Shown here in pieces: positions 48,753 to 61,543 of a DNA stretch of 64,000 nucleotides. A program made the position numbers and the translations under genes. A model generated the notes under the pieces. That model worked only from the letters and a program-made list of their open reading frames with translations, was not told the origin of the DNA and searched no databases. Source of the stretch: Numida meleagris. Lineage: Eukaryota > Chordata > Aves > Galliformes > Numididae. The stretch spans positions 103,725,980 through 103,789,979 of the forward strand of contig NC_034410.1 of assembly GCF_002078875.1 (NCBI RefSeq), in the 5' to 3' direction. Positions within the stretch are counted from its first letter, which is position 1; each line of letters begins with the position of its first letter.

Positions 48753-51365
48753 GTATCTCCTGGGGACTTACCCATTTCCCTTATTTCACCTAATAGTAGG
48801 CAAAAAAGTTCTTCCTTTTTAATGCATCAAATTAATTAACTTCATTCAAACTCAGAGACCCTCATATCCCCTGAAGAAAACCAGTCCGAAAAATACTGTG
48901 GACCCGTTCATTATATTATATCATTATATCATTACATCTATATCCTAAGAATCTAAAAGACATTTCAGTGTTATCCTAAAGAAAAACAAAACAAAACAAA
49001 AACAGAAAAAAAAAAATGCTCCCATATCCTTCAGACTGTAATGTAACCATTTTGGCAGCCAGCTGAGTGTGTTTTAATGATTTGACTTGACATTTCTGCT
49101 CACATAACACATTCATGAAATAGAAGAGAGTCTTTTTATTTCTATGAACAGTAGACAAATCCTTGAAATGAAAAGTATTAAGTAGTCTGCCCATAAAAGA
49201 CTAAGAATTTTCATATTTCAAAAATAATACTTGCACTTTGGTGTAATAAAGACATTACATCTCTTCCTTAAAATAGTGCCTGTTTTACTCAAAAGTGATA
49301 TAATTGAAACTTTTCCCCTTTAAAAAATGTAAACCTTGCACTGAAGCTTAATTTAACACAGAATATGAAATATAAAAATAAAGGATCGAATTCGCTATCT
49401 TTTTGAAACTAGAACATGTCTTATGTGAATAACTTACATATTATTTAGATTACTGGCAAATGTAAAGTAAAAGACATTATGGCATCTGTGAGATGATGAA
49501 AAGGGCATACATTTGAAAACATGAGAAAATAGCCAGATTAATCCAGAGCTACATTTTCCCTGTTGGGATGGAGTTAAAGTGTTTGCATCGTTTGCTTTTT
49601 TTTTGTTGTTTGTTTTAATCATTTCCAACACTTTGCACGTTTTATCAACCTGTGTCTTCAATTTTGACGCCTGAATGTGCAATAGAACTTTCACCATTCT
49701 GTAAAAAAATTATGTTTAAATCTTGATGTTTTGCTCCACAGCTTGACTTGGCTGTCAAAGTAAGTTTTATTACAAAGCAAACCTCTGATATTACTCTCTC
49801 TGAAATGCAGATTGGCAGCTTTAAACTCCGATTACCTCCTTATTTCTATGTCTTACAAAAAAAAAAAAAAAAAAGAGTTTAAGTTATTCAAAACCTAGAC
49901 TAGCCTTTACTGGTCCGTTGAAACAGAAGAAGGCTGGAATTTATTACATACTGTCATTGTTCTTTTCATGCAAAAGCACCTTTATGACAAAAGACGCTGA
50001 ATAAAAACACTCTGAAAGGCCAAGAGTTCCTGCTATTTAAAAGGAAAACATCAGTGTTTCTCTATTCGTGCTCAGCAAGCTTGCTGCTCCCTTTCCATTT
50101 CCTTTCGATACGAGTGCTATCTCTCAGCAGTGCTATTCAGCAGACCCAGGGGAGCCAAACGTCAGTTTTCCAGATGGCAAACTGCCAGCATCGTGGTACC
50201 ATACTGAAGAGTGTTGAGGGAATTTATTTTGTTGCAGAGGCTAAAGAACATCATTTCATAGCACACCTTGTGTACATGTTCACTTCACAACCACAGATGA
50301 AGTAACCAGAAGAGAAGTTTCAGCAACCCTCCTCAGATGCTCATTTAGGTAGTGTCAGGTTTCTGCGTGGCCCCAAGCAGCTGTTTAAATGCATTGCTGA
50401 TTTAGAAAAAGGAAACATCCTCTTTATGTGAAACAAGAATCAAAAATGAAAAATTACCTCTACCAAACTGGCTTATTTTCAGCTGAAACTGAGACAAGAT
50501 TTGCTTCATAAAATGCTGTTTAGAGTTGCTAGGTCAGATAGACATTTCATACTGTTAAACACTTTTTGCATCTAGAGCTCAAAAGCAACTGTACAAACAA
50601 AATCTTGATTTGAAAATTACTTTAATACAGTTAGTAGATTCTATTATGCTATAACTATTAAGAGGTCAAGTTATTAGATTACTTGATATTGGGTACTGGT
50701 TGGGAAACCAAACTAAACCAAACAAAACCATTTTTTTTAGGTATTCTGAAGAAAGTTTAAAATTCTGTGATTAACTTAATTTTGATCTTAGCAAAAAATT
50801 TATGGTAAAAGGACATAAGGATAGACAGCATAACCCACTAATGGATGCATGTAGCTGGAGCAACCCAACCAATTGCCTGGGTAATTCTCTGTCCAGCTAT
50901 TTGAAGATGCACGAAGAGCCCTGTATAAGTTATTTTAACGTGTTCTTTAAAAACATCACTTATTTTAATGTAATGTCAGAAATACATAAATAAAAACAAT
51001 GCCCCTTTTAGGAAAGTTTTAATTAAAAGAGAATAAAACGTACCTTTTATCACAAGTATATATATATTTTTAAAGTGTCATACAGTCAAATTCATGAATT
51101 GCTTTGAAAATGAGCAATTTGAAAGATACAATGAGGACATTTTAACTTCAGCTGCAGCCCAAGTAATTGTTTTTTTTTAGGTTGGTTTCAAATAAAAATT
51201 CCAAACAAATAAAAAATGTATAACCTAAAAAGTTCATTTCAAAGTGGAGATAATTCATGTGCCAGCAAAAATTCATATTCTCATATTTGGATGATCACCA
51301 AGATATTGTTTGAGTGTCTATTTGCATGTGACTGCAATTACTGGTTTGTATTCACAAAAGAGTAT
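48753..51365. other. Unique DNA, no gene seen
   Basis: It holds an A-rich (AAAAC)n stretch near 48980-49016 and an 18-nt A run at 49857-49874. No transposon or exon is supported. Confidence 0.5.
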
Positions 51366-51493
51366 TCATAGAATCATAGAATCAGCTAGGTTGGAAAAGA
51401 CCTACAAGATCACCTAGTCCAACCATCCACCTACCACCAATAAACCCCACTAAACCATGTCTCTCAACACTATATCTAAACGTTTCTTGAACA
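51366..51493 (-). mobile_element. CR1 LINE 3' end, minus strand, young-looking
   Basis: About 128 bp are the complement of a CR1 3' end: the tail ATTCTATG and ATTCTATGA, the 3' UTR, and the last ORF2 codons (FKKRLDIVLRDMV). It differs from the 3' end of the copy at 851-2150 at only a handful of positions, so the two belong to one recent subfamily in opposite orientations. Confidence 0.95.
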
Positions 51494-53523
51494 CAAGACA
51501 TACATACATCTGTGCATGTTTGTTCATGCATAAAGTTCATTGCAGCTGTTATTACAAATTTGATCTTCCTTTGTCATGTGGGGCCCATTCAAAATAAATT
51601 TTCTTTACTCTGTGATCCAGTAATCATTATTTGCTCTATGTTCCTTTGGGATCCAGCCAAGATGTCAAAAATTACTGGATTTAGTTTTTCTAAAAATAAT
51701 TTTGATAACGTTGCTGATCTGATCAAGGCAAAAATCTTTTGTTCTGGAGAAGAATCCATCCAAGATGGAACAGAGTTTTAAATGGTTTTGAAAAGTGGTA
51801 ACATTTTAACTTAGGCTAGTGAAAAGGCTTTTTTTGCTTTTGCTTTTGTTTTACCATTTGAGCAAATCCAATGCAGATACAATTCTACTCTGGTTGGTTT
51901 ATTCCAGAGGTTATCTATCATATTATGAAACACTGAATTTCATTATTTATTGCTTTTCATCATCAAGAGTTTAATTACTTATTTGTAACATATGGATTAC
52001 CTGCTTGTCAACCAACCGTTCACTTGAACAAAAGCTTATATTTTTTGAAGGAGGGAAAAAAATATATGTTTAATTTTTACCTAATTTTCTAGTTTGTTAC
52101 TTTATTGTAAGGAGACTCTGCTGCTCTGAGCTGTTTCCTGAGATGCAAAGGTGTTGCTTTATTTCATGAATATTTATCTATTTTTCTACTACATACTGTT
52201 AGAGAAATACCAGAAAAGAATATTGTTGTAATACCAGAAAAGCTTTCAGTACTGCTTTGATCAGTGTGAGTAGCAGCTAACACACATTTGTTCCCTCTAT
52301 CCACTGGAGGTGCGTGGGCAGTTGAGTGTTTTGTTTTGGATTTTACAAATACAGACAAGCAATCACACAGTGCTTGAATACTACTTTTTAAAACTGTTTT
52401 TCAGCTTACTTATGTCTGTTGGAGACAGAATGTCACAGATATGACCTTTCCTCTTAGATGGAAAGAAGATAAAAGAGTAACAGTAGCCTGGAAAAGGTGA
52501 ATAAAATGATTTAAAATAGGAAGAACAAATGACCTGTTAATTAAATGTGGCCAATAGTGCTGTAGTGGTACTTGAACGTCTTTACACTGTGAAAGAAAAC
52601 AAACAATTTAATTAGAACTCAAGTAGAGGTTAAATTATTCCTAATCAATTGTAAAGTTTTTTCTTTTTTTCCTCAAGATATTTTCATCTAACTGCAGGTA
52701 GAATTAAATCATCACATACAGCTACTTAATACTTACCTTGCCTTTTCATGGCTGTTTTAGATTAAAAGGTAAAGGTCAGCAAACTCTAAAACTCTACGAG
52801 TTCAGCAGTCCTGAACTGCCACCAGTTTATAACTTCAATTTCCGTATTTTTTTAAAAAGAATTATAACATTCTTATAAGATCTCCTTTTCTGATCTATTA
52901 TTCTACAGAGCTGGAAAGGGCCAGTTCACAGGTGAATGCTGCCCCAGCTGCTCAGAGTATCCTATTCTCTGAAGTAATCATTTAATGGGTATTAAAATCC
53001 ATTACAGAGTTTGTTGGCTCCCAAGAGTATTAAGTTCCTCAGCACTTGCAAAACCCCAGAAAACTGAACTTTCTCATTGGAATGTAGGTCTAGAGATCAA
53101 AGACAACTTTCCATATAGTTGCCAGAAATATATGGATGTACCACACTCCAGGATCATAACTGTGGATTCAAAATGCTGGCAAAGTTAGTACTCAGCATTT
53201 TTCAAGGTTTCTGGAGAGGTCTGCCAATCCAGCAAAACTAATGCTTCATGTAAAATGTGGTTGCAGATTCCTCTGCTAATATAGTTTTCCTGGGACCTTT
53301 AATAGATATCCTCTGCCAAATACCATTGTGCAATATTTAAAGTTCTTGCTCAAGTATTCACACGCTGCTTAGTGAGGAATAGTGAGGCCATGCTGCATCC
53401 TTGGGCTTTGTCCACCCACTCCCACCATGGCCAAGTAAAGGGCTCAGGGAGGAAAACTCCCGTACATTCTTACATTCTCCTGCTTCTCTACTTCTAGTGA
53501 GCTTCACACCTTTTAGTCATATA
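51494..53523. other. Unique DNA, no gene seen
   Basis: No repeat family, RNA or exon is recognised in this stretch. Confidence 0.5.
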
Positions 53524-53770
53524 ACCATGGAATAATTAAGGTTGGAAAAGATCACTAAGATTGTCTAGTCCAACCATCAACCCATGTCCTTCAGTGCCAT
53601 ATCTACATGTTTCTTGAACATCTACCACCTCCCTGAGCGGCCTTTTCCAATGCCTCACCACTCCTTCAGAGAATAAATTTTTCTTAGTATCCAACCTAAG
53701 CCTTCTCCGGTGCAACTTAAGGCCATTACCTCTTGTCCTATCACTAATTACCCAGGAGAAGAGACAATGC
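53524..53770 (-). mobile_element. CR1 LINE 3' end, minus strand
   Basis: The minus strand encodes the CR1 ORF2 C-terminus: [19 protein letters not shown], then [17 protein letters not shown] (53600-53740). A 3' UTR follows toward 53524. It is truncated at about 53770. Lysine and proline substitutions at conserved positions show decay. Confidence 0.95.
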
Positions 53771-56700
53771 AAGCACAAGGGACAACCTGAGTTACCAATT
53801 CCATCTTACTACAAGATGCCATCCCAAAAAGGCAAGTAGGATTTAAGTTTAGGGAACAGACAGACATCTTTTGGTTTTGGCTCTGACTCACACTGAAGGG
53901 TGAGAAACTGAGAGGAGGCATTTGTCCTTCTATGAGTTCTTATTCTTCCTACACCCAAAGGCTGTAAATGGGAAAGCCTCCCTCAGCTTCCCTGCAGTTA
54001 AGAGCAACTCTAACATACACAGCATGAAGGTACAAGGCTCCTGTATAACATCAGTTATATTCACAGGCATGCACGTAAACACACTCACTATATAAAAAAG
54101 CATTCACAAGATAACATTATAGAAAATTGTTACTTTTACCTTTGTTTTAATTCTGTTAACTTCTGACTTCAGTGGAATCTACTGACATTTTTTTAAATTT
54201 CTATTCTATTCTTCTGTGACTGGGAATTTTGAGCTTTCATTTCTTAAATTTGTGTGTTATCAGTTTTCTCAGTAGGGTGATAGCTACTGCCTTTCTAGCT
54301 ATCTTTTAATGCAGAAATGGAGGACAGAGTATCTTTCACTTAATCCTAGGGTATGACTGTGGATGTCGTGCATATATAATAACCCACCCCTCCCCCTTTC
54401 CACCAGCAACCTTTCCTCCCCACACCCATCTTACACATTCACTTTCTTCACAGCAGCTGTCCTTGATAACACTTAAAAAGTGATTATATCTATTGCCAAT
54501 TTGGGTAAATTATTAACATCAAAGCTAGCAGTAGGCTCCCTGACATTAAATTTCAGGCTTACACAACCAAAGAAGGACAAGCTGGAGGAGAAAAGAGCAG
54601 GTAAAAGGAAATGGGTAGAGTCAGGTTGGTTGTAGGGAATTATAAGTAGATGAAAAGAAAATTAATCAATAAGAAAATAACTTCAAATTTTAGCTAGTAT
54701 TAGATATGCATTTCTGTTATGTTTCCAATAAATGGTTTATCGTCACAACAAAGAGCACTGAGAGTGGAAAGACCTAAAGTTCAGCCCGTGCTGAGGCACT
54801 GACGGTTAAGGAAAATCAGTATCTTTATAACCTCTTTTTTCAACTTATGCCTTAGCAGGCTTAGCAGGAGCAGTCAGCTAATGTCGTCACTTCTTGCTTA
54901 ACAACAGCTTGCTGCTGCTGAGGATATTCAGCAAGGAGTTTCTAACTGGATTCATAAAACAAGCAGTTATTGAATTCTATAAGATGAACGATGAAGATAA
55001 ATTGTGATATGTCTAAATGAAATTAAAAATTATTACTTGTCCAAAATTCAGAGTGTGGCTGGCTGTACCACCAAATTTGTGGTTAACATTGTTAGGAATT
55101 AAAGGTATGTAACTGATAAAGATGGATGTCTCACTTTCTTGGTCGCAACCTGCACCTTTTAAAATAAATATTATAATAATTGATCCCTGTGAATGATGTG
55201 CATGTGCTAAATGACTCTTGATGTATAGCACTAACTTCCTGCTTCTGGCACTGATGGATGAGCTTAGTCTTCCCATAATGAAAAGATGGTCAAACTTTCA
55301 ATTACACATATCGCACCTCCACAGACAAAGCACGATGAAAATGAATTTGATGCTATTCAGCTACTACCATCCTAATGTTAGCACAGACCAAAAAAAAAAA
55401 AAAAATTTTAAAAAAAAATTTAATCGAATGTCTCTGAGAATGAAATAGGTACCATTTTACGTTAACTTGTGAATATATTACTCTGCGGCATTAAATGTGA
55501 AATGCACACCGCTTTTTATTTTGGAGCATTTATTCTATTACCTCCTCTGGGATCAATTGTGCCATAAGTGACAGAGTCATAAAGCACTCTGAGGAAAAGG
55601 GAGGAAAAAATATCCTTCTGTAGGAAAGGAAAATTCCTCGCTTCCTCAAGCACATCTTGAGTAACAGCAGGAAATATCTGCCATATATCATTATATGGTA
55701 AAGGGAAACACAAACAGTTGGGGATTCGGCTATTTTTTATTACCACGTGTTACTAACTATTCAAATATTTTTAGGGGAAAACAATGCCATGTTTGTAGCA
55801 GTAAAATTTTTCACACAGTGATGAGGGTCTTCCTGTAAGTCTAGCCCTCCTTTTCCCTTGAGCAAGTCATGCAAAACAGAAAATTCAAAGATTGTAACAG
55901 ACATAAAAAAACAGACACAAAAACTCAAGAGTTTTTTCCAAAGTAATGTCTTTAAAAATCAGTTTCTGCAGGATGTTTCATGAATGTTTTGGATATTTTC
56001 CATTTATATCTAATGTAATTGTGATTAGTTCATTATCTTTAAAAATGTTTTCGGGATTATTGCAGGAGTTGTTCAAATTAATTTGTGATTTGGATAACTT
56101 ATTTTATCAGCTTAATAAAGACAGGAAGACTATTTTCAAGGTTCAATAAAACATTATAATTAGGTATCTAAATTTTCCTCACAGTCTGTTAAAATGAAGT
56201 TTGAAGGGGTATTCTACTGAAAAAAAATACAGGCAAACAGATAGAATGCATTTATTCTAGATTCAATTGCCTGTATCACAAAAGGACAAATTTCATTCAA
56301 ATGCTGGTTAGTGCCATCTGAGATGTGAGCAAACATGTTTTGGAGCAACATGGGACATCCTACTGAAGAAAACAACACCTCAACTGACTGGAGCTGCTAT
56401 TGCCATTCCTCTCCTATCCTCAAATCACACATAAGTCTGTTTCGGTTGAATAAAACACTTCTTCACCTTAATTTGTAGCTTTCCTTACTCTTATATGTTC
56501 ACCACAGAGAATCACAAGCAAATGAGAATAACAGCAACTTTTTTTATAACTAATTCTAAACAGAGGGATTTTTACCAAATCTATTATTTTCTACAGTCTT
56601 CATGTTTCGGATTGCAATATTTTCAAGCCCTCCTAATGGACTAGTGCTTCTGTACTTTTATTTATCCACAGTACTTCTTCAAAGTCTTCCTTCTGTACCT

Positions 56701-58896
56701 TTGTTAAGATAGGGCTCCACTAATTAATAAAGAAATTAGGCAATGAACTAGCAATTAATTTTGAAATGGGATGAAATTAATTTCAGTTATTTTCTATCCT
56801 ATTCCTGACACAGATGAAGACCATTACCAGATGTCCTTTTTCCAGATCCAGCTGTATGTGTACTGGGTGTTAATACCTCCAGCTGCTTACCACAGCTCAC
56901 TAGATGATGAACATTATTTTATTTAACCCTTCTGAAATTGAATGTTTTGTGTGCTCCTTCCAAGCTTTTCACAGGAGTTAAATGTTTGGCAGAGTGGCAG
57001 TAGTAAGAAAGTGAACATCAGTAACCATCTCACATGACACAATCATTTGGAAATGAATATCAGTTTGCAGCATATCTTTTTTTTATTGTTTGAGCTTCTT
57101 GGGCAGAGGTTTTCATCAAGATGCCCACAATAATTTCTTTTGGTTTGTGGTGATTAATACTAAACCCAGTAATGTAATGGATTTGAGCATTAAGAAATGT
57201 GAAGAGGCTGTTTTCTAAGATTGGTTTCCTCTCTGCCCTCTTTTATACATGAAATGCAAGATGGGTAAATTCTATCTGAAGGATTTAAAACCTGCACTAA
57301 AACCTGGCTCTATGTGGTGTAGCAATATCTCGTCTGTCTTTTCTTTCCATATCCAGATTTACTAATCAAGCTCAGGAAAATTAATAAGACCCCTCTGGAC
57401 TTTTACAGAAGTTTCTGTTTATACACATCAAACCAAGGCTCCTTTTTTAACCTATGAATAATAATCATCTGTTATATTTCATTTAACATCATGAATCAAA
57501 GAGTCAGTTCATGTTTAATTGATGCAAAATACCTCTATTACTTTTTATGAGTATTAAATCATGTAAGGCTAATTTCTGCATTCAGTTACACCCATATTAG
57601 TAAAAATATTAGATAGCACTCAGAAATTACAACTGCTTTTACCATTGCATAAGAATTCCTCATACGCCGAGAAGTTTATGTATTTTAAGCTGTTACTCAC
57701 TGGATCCTAGATCTGACTGCCCTCTGGAACACATGCACCATTTCTGTCAGACTTGTCTTCAAAATGACTAATAATTAAATTCTGTAAGGCATAGTGATGA
57801 GTAGGTTTGACTTGGAACTGAGCAGGAGGACTTTCCTGCTCATTTTAAAAGAGACTTTAAAAGAAAGTTCCTTTCTTTTTAATGTGATATATTTCACATT
57901 TTCAGTATGCTGTAAATTTTGTATTTTAAAGTATATGCTAGTGTATGCAGTACCAAAATTTACAATTTCTTTGTAAGCAAAGTCATAACATTTATGTAAA
58001 ATATCCAAATATAAGGAACACTATATCATGCATCTGAATGCTTGTTAGTCATACAATGCCTATATAATGCATACATTCATTTTGTACTTGATTAAATCTG
58101 TACTTGAAAGAATTGGTAAGCAATCTCAATCTATTTAGAAATTTCAGATACCTTATCAGGAAAAAAAAAAAAAGTAGTTAAAAGGATATTTAACAGAATT
58201 TCAATCAGTGTTTTTAACAGTGACTACTTTTGATATTTGATGTTTAGTAATGAAATAATTATTGCTGCAACAGATGTTAATATCCACAAAATAAGATCAG
58301 ACTAGAAAAGGTTAGAGCTAATGTCCATGGGAATGAAATTTGGATCAGATCTTGAATTTAAAAGCACAAATAAATACCTAGAATAATACATTTTTACAAA
58401 GACTGTGAAATCCGTCTGATGGAATACGTTTATAGTATCTGACATTTCTATAAACATTTGAACCTCTCTAATGTCAAGGAAACATAATACACTGAAGAAA
58501 GAAAACTACTAAAAACATTTTAGACGTTCAGGAAGAATAATATTGAATGCCAATCTGCTCAACAGTGATACAGCTGTCAAAATGATTGGAAGGAAGTAGA
58601 GAATTACTGATGTTAAGCAAGTATCTATTACTTCAAGAATATTTTATCAGAGATAACATCCAATAAAAATATACATTTGACCTTTTAAATATATTAAGCT
58701 ATTCCAAAATGGTATTGCATATCAGTGTAGTCCTATAGCCACAGTGCAAGAGGAAAGAGTAGCTTTATTTTTGGCAGTCATATTGAAAATGAAGAGGTTA
58801 AACATTAGAAAACACATTTGGTGAGATGCTGTTTATGTACATCGTACAAAAAGATGAAGGAAATATGGGGTTGGCTGTGTATTTCTATAAATGCAG
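53771..58896. other. Unique DNA, no gene supported
   Basis: No recognisable transposon over about 5 kb. An A-rich tract lies at 55390-55425. The parts at 54,840-55,380 and 57,190-57,460 have balanced composition and few runs and could be conserved non-coding DNA, but that needs a cross-species alignment. Confidence 0.45.
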
Positions 58897-58989
58897 GCCC
58901 AGATGCTTTATACTTAATCCATGTTAGATTTTGGAAGGCATTAAATGAAGTGGTAATGTATGTGAAACAAAGATCAGAGTCCTCCTGTG
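58897..58989 (+). other. Weak candidate internal exon
   Basis: AG at 58895-58896 and GTAAGA at 58990-58995 bracket 93 nt open in one frame (phase 1 at both ends). The peptide is PDALYLIHVRFWKALNEVV followed by MYVKQRSESSC. The other frames have stops. The acceptor's pyrimidine tract is poor and I do not recognise the peptide. The opposite strand is also open over 153 codons here (58805-59266), so this may just be a stop-poor stretch. Confidence 0.2.
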
Positions 58990-61411
58990 GTAAGAGCGTG
59001 TAAAACTTTAAATGGAAACAAATAACAAAAGGCCCTAGCAGAAGCCCTGCTTGTAAACCTAATATGGCTGCCAAAAATACCCATTCTCTCCATGTATAGA
59101 GGCTTCCTATACATGGACTGACACGCTGAATGACAGACAACAGAATTGTATAAAGGCAAAAGAGAAGGCAGGTAAATGAATTGGTGTCTACCATGTGACG
59201 AACCTTCCTCTGGAGGAGCAGTCTCTCTTTCCCCATGCAGATGTGCAGGAAGTCATGTAGCCTCACTCCTTAGTGTTAGAGAACATGAGAGTGCTAGACA
59301 TTGTGCTGTGAATGGAGCTGATGGAAGTTGAAATATAACTTACAGGAGTACATAACTTTTACTTCAATTTGTCCAATATTATGCTATTATTAGATACCTC
59401 TTTTGAGACATGGAAATGCTGTTTTCCCAATTTTAAAAACACATAAAATACCAAAGTTATGACTAAAAAATACGAGCTTAAATGGATTAAATGCAGTCTT
59501 GTCAGAGAATTTGAAATCAAGCCCGAGGCTAGTGTCCTAAGTATAGGATTTGATCTACAGTACCTGTTTTATAATTATCATGAAGAAGGCCTTCTGCCCC
59601 AGGAACATTATTCTTGCAAGACTTTTACTTAAGGAAAGAAAGTAAATATTAGTATTTTGCACTTTTTAAAACTTTAAAACAGTACTAAATAAAAGATAAA
59701 TTGTGGTTTGAAATTAATAACGAATTATCCACATAAAAGTCAACTTTACACTCACACAAATAAAACAAAAAGAACTAAGTGTTTCTAAAAAAATATTAAT
59801 GAGTTAATAATATGCCCAATTAAACAATATAATTAACATGGGGGAAAAGTTATGGAGAATAACTTGAAAGATTCCTTCAGTAAGAAATGAGTACTGGAAA
59901 TGCACTCTAGAGATGATTCAGGACAATGTGGAAACATTCAATTTAGTTCACTTCATATGTTTTAGGTAAAGTATTACATTTAAAGAAAAAAAAAGATTTC
60001 ATTTAGACCAAATATCAAGACACTAGTTCTGATTTTGGTTATACTCAAATGCATTGAACAAAGTTGTTGGGGGAGGATAATCCTTTTATTTATTTATGTA
60101 TTTATAGTCTTTTCAGAAACTGTAGCAGAAGAGGGACAGGTCAATTCTTATTATTTGAGGACAGAGAGAATTTTACCTTTATGGAGAGGGGAAGACGATC
60201 ACTTTCTGATAGGAATTCTCCTTTTTCATTTTCAGTGGAGCTTTGTAAGAGGTGCAATCCATTGAGGAAAAGGTTATAAGATCAAAATAGCATGCAATGG
60301 ACAAATATATATGATATGGTTGTTCATTTCATGGGATACATACTACCTTCCTATCGGTTGCTTACATTGTAACAGAGCACTCTATAGGGATTTGCCAAAT
60401 CAGTGAGCCGAACTGCTGACATGTGAGAGCCACAGCATGCAGAAACTCAGTCTACTGTGATTTACTGGGTCATTATAAATCTCAGTTACACAGAATGGCA
60501 AAAATGTCCTGGACTTAAAAAGCATGAGGTATACAGAGGAAGCTTACTTCTTAGATCTGATCCTCTTCAATGGGAGCAATATGGCCCAAGATCCAACTTA
60601 TTCAGGTATAAATGCAAGCCTTCACCATAATCTTCTTTTCAGTACTTCCAACATCATTGGCAGTGTTACCAGTTTCTTCTTCAAAGATAGCAAAATGACC
60701 ATAATCTTCGACTTGTAGATTTTGAGAAGTGTTGACTCTCATAACACCACTGTATTATAGTTTCTCAAGCAGCAAATTACAAGCCTAAATGAGTCATGCA
60801 GTCCCCTGGTGAATTTACTAGAAAATTCTGTCATACCATCTGTGTATGAATTTCTAGACCTCTGCTCTTTTCAAGAGGATTTTAGAGGGAGAATCCTGTG
60901 TACTGGAGTGTCCTGCTTGACACTGTGACAATACAGAAGGGGAAAAAAAGAATAGCAGAGATCCATCACTTACAACATTTTACAGGTTTGGATAGGTTGA
61001 CACCAAATTATAATGCAGGATAATCATTTCAAAATGTCAGAACATCTAACTGCCAAGAGAATGACTTGATGAATATGAGAAGTCTAAGGTGGTCATAGCT
61101 TTCCTAAAGACTGTATGCTATCAAGTGGTAAATGTGGCTAGAAAAAAAAGAAAGGATCAGTGCATTTACACAAACTTTAATCTACCCCAAAATAGATTGA
61201 ATGTAAGATTATAATCAATATATCTTTGTGGTAAAGTGATGCTATGCCTTTAAGAGGCTAAAATATGGAAGCAATAATTGTACAGAGAAAAATAAGCTTT
61301 CCTCGCTGTCTCTCTGGGATTACATATTAGATATCAAACATAAACATAAGGGGATGAAATTGTGTGAGACTGTAAAAGTACTTAGGCTGTCTAAGTGTTT
61401 ACAACTACAAT
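58990..61411. other. Unique DNA, no gene supported
   Basis: No transposon or RNA gene is recognised. Short open frames at 60035-60279 and 60524-60718 have no family resemblance. Confidence 0.5.
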
Positions 61412-61543
61412 CTATGATTCTATGATTCTACTAAAACAAATAAAATGGAGATATGGAGAAATTTTGCAGGTTCATTGTGGGAGAGATGGACTAGATGGCC
61501 TTTGGGGTTCCCTTCCAACTCAGGCGATTCTATAATTCTAAGA
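61412..61543 (+). mobile_element. CR1 tail scraps, plus strand, two tails
   Basis: An octamer tail (CTATGATTCTATGATTCTA, 61412-61430) is followed 45 bp later by a second short CR1 3' end: 'gagagatggactagatggcc' at 61481-61500 and a tail 'gattctataattcta' near 61526-61540. They are either two insertions or one element with a duplicated end. Confidence 0.75.

Noticed and set aside
58805..59266. 153-codon minus-strand open frame as a membrane protein
   Set aside because: It has hydrophobic stretches but no recognisable family, and I saw no convincing splice pattern on that strand. It overlaps a plus-strand open region, so a stop-poor stretch explains both.
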